Position numbers and translations under genes: made by a program. A stretch of DNA of 10,316 nucleotides from an uncultured Bacilli bacterium (GTDB taxonomy: Bacteria; Bacillota_I; Bacilli_A; RF39; UBA660), in contig CANQCH010000032.1 in NCBI GenBank assembly GCA_947589165.1, positions 1 to 10,316 of the forward strand, written 5' to 3'. Positions within the stretch are counted from its first letter, which is position 1. The number at the start of each line of letters is the position of its first letter. A model generated the notes under the pieces. The model had not been told where the DNA came from. It searched no databases and worked only from the letters and a program-made list of their open reading frames with translations. Of this stretch, positions 5,336 through 10,316 are shown one piece after another.

Positions 5336-8300
5336 ATGACGATATATGATAAAGAATGTAAAGATTTTCATAATAATGGCTTAGGTTTTTTAAAAGATTG
5401 TATAAGTGCTTATGTTGAAGAAGAAATAAATTCAACATTAAAATTAACTATTGAATATCCTATTAATGGCCAAAATGTAGAATATTTAGTATATGATAAC
5501 ATCATTAAATGTAATACTAGCAGGTACAATGATCAATTATTTATAATAAAATCTATCGTAAAAAATTTTAGAACTTTAACTATTACAGCATTACATATTT
5601 TTTATATATTAAAAGAAAATCATATAGAAGATATCGCTCCAACTAATTTGGCGCCTGAAGATTTTGGCAATTGGATATTACAAAGAACTAATTTTCCAAA
5701 TAACTTTATTATAAGATCTAATATCACAAATAAAAGAGCAAGTGCAAGATACGTTAACAAAAATCCCGTAGAGTGCTTGATAGGAGAAGATGATAATTCA
5801 CTCATTAATTTATTTAATTGTGAGATTGATAGAGATAATTTTACAATTACAATTACAGATAAAATAGGAGAAGATAATCATGTTAAGTTAATAATAGGTA
5901 AAAATATAAAAAATATTCAAATAAACACTGATGCAACAGAAATATATACAAGAATATATCCTCAAGGTTATGATGGCTTAACACTTCCTGAAAAATATGT
6001 TGATAGTGAATTAATTAATTCGTATCCAACACCTAAAGTTGGAAGCATAGAATTTTCTGATATTAAATATGATCCTAATGATGAAGAAAGTTATCATACA
6101 GTAGAAGAAGCATATCAGGCTATTCGTGATAGAGTTAAATTACTTTTTGACTCTGGTGTAGATAAACCTAGCATTAATGTTAAGATTGATTGGTTAGAAC
6201 TTTCTAAAACAAAAGAATATTATGATATGTATTCAAATTTAGAAAGAGTAAATCTTGGCGATATAATTACAGCTCAAATTTTAGGATTAAACTATACAAC
6301 ACGGATAATAAAAGTTAAATATAATGTTTTAACAGATACAATAGATAATTTTGAGATTGGTTCATCCACAATGTCCATTTCAAGCACATTAAATAATCTT
6401 CATTATAATGTCGAAAGTATTTCTCCATCTTCAATTTTGGATCAAGCTAAAAAAAGTGCTACCGAGGCTTTAAATAATGCTCTTGGAGGCTATATTTTAA
6501 AAACTCAAAATGAATTATTTATTATGGATACTGATAATCCAGCTACTGCTAAAAAAGTTTGGCGATGGAATATTAATGGTTTAGGATATTCTAATAATGG
6601 TATTGATGGTCCATATGAACTAGCTATGACGCAAGATGGGCAAATAGTTGCTGATTTTATTACAACAGGAAAATTAAATACAGATGTTATTGAAGGGTAC
6701 AATGAATTATTGTTAGTGGTTAAAAGTTTAGAACAAGATATATCGAAAATTTCCTCAATCGAAATTAATATAGATAACATAATTCAACAAATTAAAAATT
6801 TTAATGATCAATCAGAAAATATCGCAAAATTACAAATGTCTATCGAAAAAATCGAACAATCTATTGGTTCAATAACTGATATGACAACATCTAGTGAAAC
6901 CATGTATGGTAGTGTTGAATTATCTAATGTTCATGAAAGTGAACCGATAGCGATTGTGGTTAGACCTTCGGGGAAAAATATTTCTTATCTTTATCCGTTC
7001 GATAATTTATATCCAAGCACAGATTTATTTATGTCTGTTAGAACAATTAGATTCGTTAATAAAACAACAGAGGAAATAGTAGATTACGAATTGCCAGATG
7101 ATTTATTATATTTAGATGAAAATACTTATGACGAATTTAGATTGGATTATGAAAATAAAATTTGTCAAATCATTAAAAAATTAGAAATAGATTTGGATAA
7201 AGACAGTGAAAATTATGGAAAACCAAAAAGATTATCACAAACTCAAATAATTGATTATGAATATCCAAATATATTTTTATCGTCGGGTGATTATTCAATT
7301 ACTTTGCTTGGTTATGAAACAGGATATTTATATGTTAGATTAATGGTTTCAAATATTTATACATCTCAATTTGCAACTGTTGTTGAATTACATAGTAGTA
7401 TTAGTCAAACAGCTACTAGTATTACCGAATCAGTTAATGCACAATTTCATGACGTAAATGGTGAAATAAACGAAGTAAAAGGCGATGTATCATTAAAAAT
7501 TGACAAGGGTGATACAGGAGAGATAATTAGTGCATTAAATGTTGCGGTGAATCAATTAGTAATTACATCTGATAATTTTATGTTATCAAAGGACGGAACG
7601 ATTACTGCAAAAGCGGGAATTATAGGCGGTTGTTCTATAATTAACGGAGTATTACAAATTGCTAGTGCAAATATTACTAATATTGATGCCTCTAAAATTA
7701 CATCAGGAACACTTTCCGCTGATAGAATAAGCGGAGGAACAATTGATGCTTCTAAAATTAATATTAAAAATATAAGTGCTAGTAGCATAACATCAGGAAC
7801 ACTTTCCGCTGATAGAATAAGTGGCGGAACAATTGATGCTTCTAAAATTAATATTAAAAATATAAGTGCTAGTAGCATAACATCAGGAACATTTTCAGCT
7901 AATAGGATAAGTGGAGGATCAATAAACGCTTCAAATATTATCTGCGGCACTTATGTAAAAATATATTCTGGTGGACATTTAGAATTAACAACTAATGCAG
8001 GTTTTTTTGCCATGGGGCCAGCCTATGGTAATGTTCCTTCAATTACACATCCTTATGTAAGTGCCTTAAATATTTGCTATGGATCAGGATTGGGTATTTC
8101 TTTTAGAAGTTCACAATCGATTACGAATATAGGTAGTTCGATGGGATATATTAGATGTTATCAAGACTCATCACGTGGAGCAACATACCAAATGAATATT
8201 TGGGGTGAAGATGGTGTTGAAATAGCATCAAATGCTTCAATTTATTTATGGTCAAAAATTGAATTAAATGCTTCGGGCTCTTCAAGTGTGTGGGCTAAAG

Positions 8301-8752
8301 GTAATGGATTATCTTCTGCAAGAATTCAAACTACGGCAGGTTCTGCTTCATCTAAAATTTTAAAGGAAAATATAAAAGAATTTAATCGAGATGATTATAG
8401 TGAAGCTTATAATTTATTAAAACAGATTCAAATTTATAATTATGATTATAAATATAAATTATATAAGGATAAACATCAGTATGGTTTTATAATTGATGAT
8501 ATAGAAGAGATACCAAATTATAGTAAATTTTTTAAATTTGAGACATTATATGCTAAAGTTTTAGAAAATAATATTTTAGATCCATCAATTATGGAAGACA
8601 AAAATTTTGATAAAAATAATTTACCTAACGATATTATTTCATATAAACAATATGATTCAAATGTACTTGATAAATTTATTTTAACTTGTTTAAAAACTTT
8701 ACAAGATAAGATAGAAGATATAGAAAATAAAATTAAAGGAGATGAAGAATAA
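5336..8752 (+). CDS. Tail-tip / receptor-binding protein with N-terminal Tal-like domain and C-terminal S74-type chaperone
   Basis: A 1138-residue modular protein. Residues 1 to about 370 are the prophage tail (gp27/Tal-like) hub domain: YDKECKDFHNNGLGFL, a VEEEINSTLKLTIEYPI strand, and NPVECLIGEDDNSLINL near 143-159. A conserved linker follows from G384 (GGYILKTQNELFIMDTDN, VWRWNINGLGYSNNGI, DGQIVADFITTGKLNTD). Then come a coiled coil (about 440-515), a beta module (about 523-672) that may bind sugar, and 30-residue GTLSADRISGGTI repeats (789-880). The C-terminal about 134 residues resemble the intramolecular chaperone of phage spikes (Peptidase_S74): Ser1005 and Lys1010 keep the Ser-x4-Lys dyad in SSKILKENI, followed by YGFIIDDIEE and a final coiled coil. 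It should trimerise and self-cleave at that site. No tail lysozyme or peptidase domain is seen. ATG 5336 is preferred over GTG 5327 because AGGTGA (5325-5330) lies five bases upstream. Confidence 0.88.
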   Translation: MTIYDKECKDFHNNGLGFLKDCISAYVEEEINSTLKLTIEYPINGQNVEYLVYDNIIKCNTSRYNDQLFIIKSIVKNFRTLTITALHIFYILKENHIEDIAPTNLAPEDFGNWILQRTNFPNNFIIRSNITNKRASARYVNKNPVECLIGEDDNSLINLFNCEIDRDNFTITITDKIGEDNHVKLIIGKNIKNIQINTDATEIYTRIYPQGYDGLTLPEKYVDSELINSYPTPKVGSIEFSDIKYDPNDEESYHTVEEAYQAIRDRVKLLFDSGVDKPSINVKIDWLELSKTKEYYDMYSNLERVNLGDIITAQILGLNYTTRIIKVKYNVLTDTIDNFEIGSSTMSISSTLNNLHYNVESISPSSILDQAKKSATEALNNALGGYILKTQNELFIMDTDNPATAKKVWRWNINGLGYSNNGIDGPYELAMTQDGQIVADFITTGKLNTDVIEGYNELLLVVKSLEQDISKISSIEINIDNIIQQIKNFNDQSENIAKLQMSIEKIEQSIGSITDMTTSSETMYGSVELSNVHESEPIAIVVRPSGKNISYLYPFDNLYPSTDLFMSVRTIRFVNKTTEEIVDYELPDDLLYLDENTYDEFRLDYENKICQIIKKLEIDLDKDSENYGKPKRLSQTQIIDYEYPNIFLSSGDYSITLLGYETGYLYVRLMVSNIYTSQFATVVELHSSISQTATSITESVNAQFHDVNGEINEVKGDVSLKIDKGDTGEIISALNVAVNQLVITSDNFMLSKDGTITAKAGIIGGCSIINGVLQIASANITNIDASKITSGTLSADRISGGTIDASKINIKNISASSITSGTLSADRISGGTIDASKINIKNISASSITSGTFSANRISGGSINASNIICGTYVKIYSGGHLELTTNAGFFAMGPAYGNVPSITHPYVSALNICYGSGLGISFRSSQSITNIGSSMGYIRCYQDSSRGATYQMNIWGEDGVEIASNASIYLWSKIELNASGSSSVWAKGNGLSSARIQTTAGSASSKILKENIKEFNRDDYSEAYNLLKQIQIYNYDYKYKLYKDKHQYGFIIDDIEEIPNYSKFFKFETLYAKVLENNILDPSIMEDKNFDKNNLPNDIISYKQYDSNVLDKFILTCLKTLQDKIEDIENKIKGDEE
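7700..7969 (+). repeat. Tandem 90-bp repeats in the tail-tip gene
   Basis: Two 90-base units (7700-7789 and 7790-7879) differ at only two bases; a third, degenerate unit starts at 7880. Each full unit encodes 30 residues beginning TSGTLSADRISGGTIDASKI. The short glycine/serine and isoleucine spacing suits a trimeric beta-helix or shaft whose length varies by unit number. These are not CRISPR repeats: there are no spacers and the frame stays open. Confidence 0.92.
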
Positions 8753-8964
8753 TGAGTGGTAAACCACTTACGTTAATTGTTAAAGAATATGAAGAAAAAT
8801 TGGTAAAGGAGATAAATAATTCAAAGTTATCTCCTTTTATTTGGAAAAATATTTTGGAAAAAATATACAATGAGTTAACTTATGCTGAAAATCAAGAAAT
8901 AGAAAATTATAACAATTCTCTTAAAGAGAAAAAGGAGGAAAAAGATGACAAAACTAATGCGTAA
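8752..8964 (+). CDS. Small conserved phage protein of unknown function
   Basis: A 70-residue, highly charged, probably all-helical protein. It begins MSGKPLTLIVKEYEEKLVKEINNS, continues LSPFIWKNILEKIYNEL, and has a Lys/Glu-rich tail. Proteins with this order (a short helix, then x-S-x-L-x-P-F-I, then a helix) are often found directly after tail-tip genes in Bacillota phages, but I know no established role. No signal peptide or membrane segment is seen. The ATG overlaps the preceding TAA by one base (TAATG) and AAGGAGA (8736-8742) lies nine bases upstream, so it is both coupled and well provided with a ribosome site. A tail or baseplate accessory role is inferred from position only. Confidence 0.7.
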   Translation: MSGKPLTLIVKEYEEKLVKEINNSKLSPFIWKNILEKIYNELTYAENQEIENYNNSLKEKKEEKDDKTNA

Positions 8965-9055
8965 TATATATACAATTACAGCAAAAATCGAAAAATGGAA
9001 GGAGGTGCGGTTATTTAGTAACAGCACCTCACAAATGGAAGGGGGAAGGGCGTAA
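8945..9055 (+). CDS. 36-codon small ORF, unknown; possible leader peptide
   Basis: This ORF (MTKLMRNIYTITAKIEKWKE at its start, ending GGRA) overlaps the last 20 bases of the gene before it. Its ATG has a very good AAAGGAGG (8931-8938) six bases upstream, as good as those of the major structural genes. The product is basic, with no recognisable domain. Its 3' half contains the strong hairpin at 9002-9030, and its stop is 42 bases before the ATG of the fibre gene at 9098, so its translation could affect how that RNA folds. It could be a real small protein, a leader ORF, or a chance ORF using the G-rich 3' end of the upstream gene. Confidence 0.45.
   Translation: MTKLMRNIYTITAKIEKWKEVRLFSNSTSQMEGGRA
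9002..9030 (+). promoter_or_regulatory. Strong hairpin with alternative pairing to the downstream ribosome binding site
   Basis: GAGGTGC (9002-9008) pairs perfectly with GCACCTC (9024-9030); inside, after a G/A mismatch, GTTA (9010-9013) pairs with TAAC (9019-9022), loop TTTAG. No T-run follows, so it is not an intrinsic terminator. The right arm extended by one base (AGCACCTC, 9023-9030) is also the exact complement of GAGGTGCT at 9085-9092, which contains the Shine-Dalgarno of the gene at 9098. The two pairings exclude each other. Confidence 0.6.
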
Positions 9056-9097
9056 ATATTATTTTTGCTCTTTTCTGTTAAGTAGAGGTGCTACTCT

Positions 9098-9631
9098 ATG
9101 AATTTAGATGGTATAATAGAAAATTTGCCAAGTAAAAAAACTCCACTTAATAAAAATACTTTTGAAAAGATGGCGAATGCTATTTTAGATAAAGTATATC
9201 CAATAGGGAGAGGCTTTATTGATTTCACAGATACTGATTATAGTAATTATTTGGGATTTACTTGGGAAAGAGAATTAGTTGGATTAACACCAATTGGATA
9301 TGATCCAAATGATAATGATTTTGATGAAATAGGAAAAACTGGAGGAAGTAAAACTCATCGCCACGATTTTAAAATCGGTATGTTAATTAACTGGTCGGAA
9401 ATTATTATACAAAATTTTGACAACCAAGGGGCATGGTCTTACTCACAAAACAAATATACTAAATCATCAGGAGTAGAAACAGAAACGTTTGATACACGAA
9501 TGAATACAGGTCATAGTACAGCCAACAGTGAGTTCAATAATGTTAAGGCTTCTTACTCAATTGGTGATACAGACACAGCGTCTAGTTTTTCGCCTTATAA
9601 AGTTGTAGCCTATTGGAGAAGAACAGCATAA
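9098..9631 (+). CDS. Tail fibre / baseplate-type protein with collar-like C-terminus
   Basis: A 177-residue protein. The N-terminus has a short anchor-like segment (KTPLNKNTFEKMANAI, about 14-29). Then VYPIGRGFIDFTD and LGFTWERELVGLTPIGYD correspond to the YPIG...GTW...GR pattern of short tail fibres and T4 gp10/gp12-like collar domains. GGSKTHRHDF (from about residue 82) carries the HxH motif often seen in metal-binding fibre trimers, and the end, FSPYKVVAYWRRTA, matches the usual PPY-x-x-x-YxWxRTA terminus of the family. It is probably trimeric and attached at the tail tip, where it would contact the host surface. The ATG at 9098 is seven bases after AGAGGTG (9084-9090), a site that can be hidden by upstream RNA. 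Family placement is good; receptor and attachment point are unknown. Confidence 0.78.
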   Translation: MNLDGIIENLPSKKTPLNKNTFEKMANAILDKVYPIGRGFIDFTDTDYSNYLGFTWERELVGLTPIGYDPNDNDFDEIGKTGGSKTHRHDFKIGMLINWSEIIIQNFDNQGAWSYSQNKYTKSSGVETETFDTRMNTGHSTANSEFNNVKASYSIGDTDTASSFSPYKVVAYWRRTA

Positions 9632-9643
9632 GAGCAAAAGTAA

Positions 9644-9664
9644 TATGCCAAATAATATGGCATA
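9644..9664 (+). promoter_or_regulatory. Inverted repeat enclosing the start codon of the next fibre gene
   Basis: TATGCCA (9644-9650) and TGGCATA (9658-9664) form a perfect 7-bp stem with a 7-base loop. The candidate starts at 9645 and 9657 lie in the left arm and at the loop/right-arm junction. With only a poor Shine-Dalgarno before it, translation probably depends on ribosomes that finish the previous gene 13 bases upstream and open the stem. Confidence 0.5.
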
Positions 9665-10181
9665 CGAAAAACAAAATTGGAAAGGATTACCTGACACATC
9701 AACACCAATTACACCCGAAAGATTAAATCATATAGAAGATGGTATATATCAAAACAGTATAAAAGCAGAACAATTAGATGCCAGAACTTATCAAAACGCC
9801 GTTTCTGGTGGAGCTACCGCTAATATGTATACAAAAATTGCAATTATTACGAGCGCAGAATATGAAGACTCAAATGCAGTCTTTTTAATTAATAGTGGTG
9901 GTTGGAATAATCAAAGCGGCATTATTTTTGCACATTCATATAGCAACGATGATGGTACTGATCATGTTGCCATTGCAGCAGTTGGTAATATTACAACTTT
10001 AGTTTATGGAATTGCAAACATAGTTGATAACAAACGTGTTGTTGAACTATTTATTAGACATTCAGTACGGCGATTTGGTGGTTTTAATATAACCTGCTTA
10101 ACACAACGCGGAGATGTCGTAACTCAAAGTGGTAATACTTTTCAAACAAATTTACCATCAGGAACACAATTTACAGCTTAA
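9645..10181 (+). CDS. Tail-associated fibre-like protein with N-terminal phage anchor motif
   Basis: A 178-residue protein. Residues 5-35 (MAYEKQNWKGLP then ITPERLNHIEDGI) match the short N-terminal segment many Bacillota phage fibre and baseplate proteins use to attach to the virion. The remainder is a beta-rich domain with many Asn, Thr and Gly, containing IAIITSAEYEDSNAVFLI, IIFAHSY and VVELFIRHSV; I do not recognise a specific fold, and a receptor-binding domain is the best guess. There is no signal peptide or membrane segment. ATG 9645 is taken as start; ATG 9657, four codons later, is equally possible because neither has a good Shine-Dalgarno and both lie in a hairpin. The preceding gene stops at 9631, so coupled translation is likely. 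Confidence 0.68.
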   Translation: MPNNMAYEKQNWKGLPDTSTPITPERLNHIEDGIYQNSIKAEQLDARTYQNAVSGGATANMYTKIAIITSAEYEDSNAVFLINSGGWNNQSGIIFAHSYSNDDGTDHVAIAAVGNITTLVYGIANIVDNKRVVELFIRHSVRRFGGFNITCLTQRGDVVTQSGNTFQTNLPSGTQFTA

Positions 10182-10218
10182 TTGATAAAAAGGAAAAGAG
10201 GGATAAAAATAAAATAAC

Positions 10219-10316
10219 ATGGAAAAATTAATGGAAAAAGTAAAAAAATATTGGGGATGGGTAACATTAACGGCTACTATATTGGTAGCAATTTTTGGAT
10301 GCTTTATCAAAATTTT
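10219..10316 (+). CDS. Small membrane protein, cut by the window end
   Basis: Thirty-two codons are visible with no stop before the window ends. A basic N-terminus (MEKLMEKVKKYW) is followed by a hydrophobic stretch (WVTLTATILVAIFGCFI, about residues 14-30) long enough to cross a membrane, with positive charges on the N-terminal side. The frame cannot start earlier than 10213 because of an in-frame stop at 10210-10212. AAAAGAGGG (10194-10202) is rather far (16 bases) from ATG 10219, and ATG 10231 has little upstream support, so the start is uncertain. After the fibre genes of siphophages the lysis genes usually follow, so a holin or holin-associated protein is possible, but too little is seen to decide. 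Confidence 0.5.
   Translation, partial: MEKLMEKVKKYWGWVTLTATILVAIFGCFIKI

Noticed and set aside
7700..7969. Tandem repeats as a CRISPR array.
   Set aside because: Units are 90 bp, directly adjacent with no variable spacers, and lie inside a continuous coding frame.
9002..9030. The hairpin after the small genes as an intrinsic terminator.
   Set aside because: No T-run follows the right arm (next bases are ACAAATGG), so it lacks the defining feature.
9645..10181. A diversity-generating retroelement target in the last fibre gene.
   Set aside because: No reverse transcriptase, template repeat or adenine-biased variable region is visible in the window.
1..10316. A non-standard genetic code (TGA as Trp, or TAG as Gln), suggested by the lack of TGA stops.
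   Set aside because: Genes reach normal family lengths with the standard code, TGG is used for Trp, and reading through the TAG stops at 63, 481 or 4647 gives only short, unlikely extensions. TGA avoidance fits AT-rich DNA.

Overview
The window is a piece of a tailed phage or prophage genome with a non-contractile (siphovirus-type) tail. It holds the end of the head genes, the head-tail connectors, the whole tail cluster and the start of what follows. All genes are on the + strand and tightly packed. The DNA is strongly AT-rich, ribosome binding sites are of the AGGAGG type, and the protein families (phi13-type major tail protein, HK97 gp6/gp10-type connectors, Dit, a Tal-like tail-tip protein) point to a low-GC Gram-positive host, probably a gut-type Bacillota. 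Stops are about ten TAA, four TAG and no TGA. Nothing indicates a non-standard code. No integrase, repressor or att site is visible, so free phage and prophage cannot be told apart.

Layout. 1-63 is the last 20 codons of an upstream gene, by position probably the major capsid protein. It ends CCC TAG. A second frame (+1) opens exactly there and runs to 481; it lacks its own Shine-Dalgarno and a GC-rich hairpin sits just after the stop. This looks like a programmed +1 frameshift giving a longer capsid protein with a beta-rich C-terminal domain of about 140 residues. 492-1758 holds four connector/completion genes (gp6-like connector, head closure, HK97 gp10-like, tail terminator). 1800-2363 is the major tail protein, flanked on both sides by hairpins with U-tracts. 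2422-4647 is a short tape measure protein (741 aa) with 44-residue hydrophobic repeats. 4649-5326 is Dit and 5336-8752 is a large tail-tip/receptor-binding protein ending in a Peptidase_S74-type intramolecular chaperone. 8752-8964 and 8945-9055 encode small unidentified proteins. 9098-9631 and 9645-10181 are two tail-fibre-like proteins with similar N-terminal anchor motifs. The window ends inside a small membrane-protein gene (10219 onward).

How the parts work together. The connectors close the portal and join it to the tail; the terminator caps the tube; the major tail protein polymerises around the tape measure; Dit and the tail-tip protein form the distal end; the trimeric spike (folded by the S74 chaperone) and the two downstream fibre-like proteins are candidates for host recognition. 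Control appears to be mostly post-transcriptional: translational coupling by overlapping stops and starts, hairpins around the tail-tube gene, a candidate frameshift at the capsid gene, and two hairpins near starts in the fibre region, one of which can pair alternatively with the ribosome binding site of the fibre gene at 9098.

Most interesting points: (1) the CCC-TAG frameshift candidate at 58-80; (2) the alternative anti-Shine-Dalgarno pairing at 9002-9092 with the short leader-like ORF; (3) absence of the usual tail assembly chaperone pair between major tail protein and tape measure; (4) very recent repeat exchange in the tape measure and the tail-tip genes.
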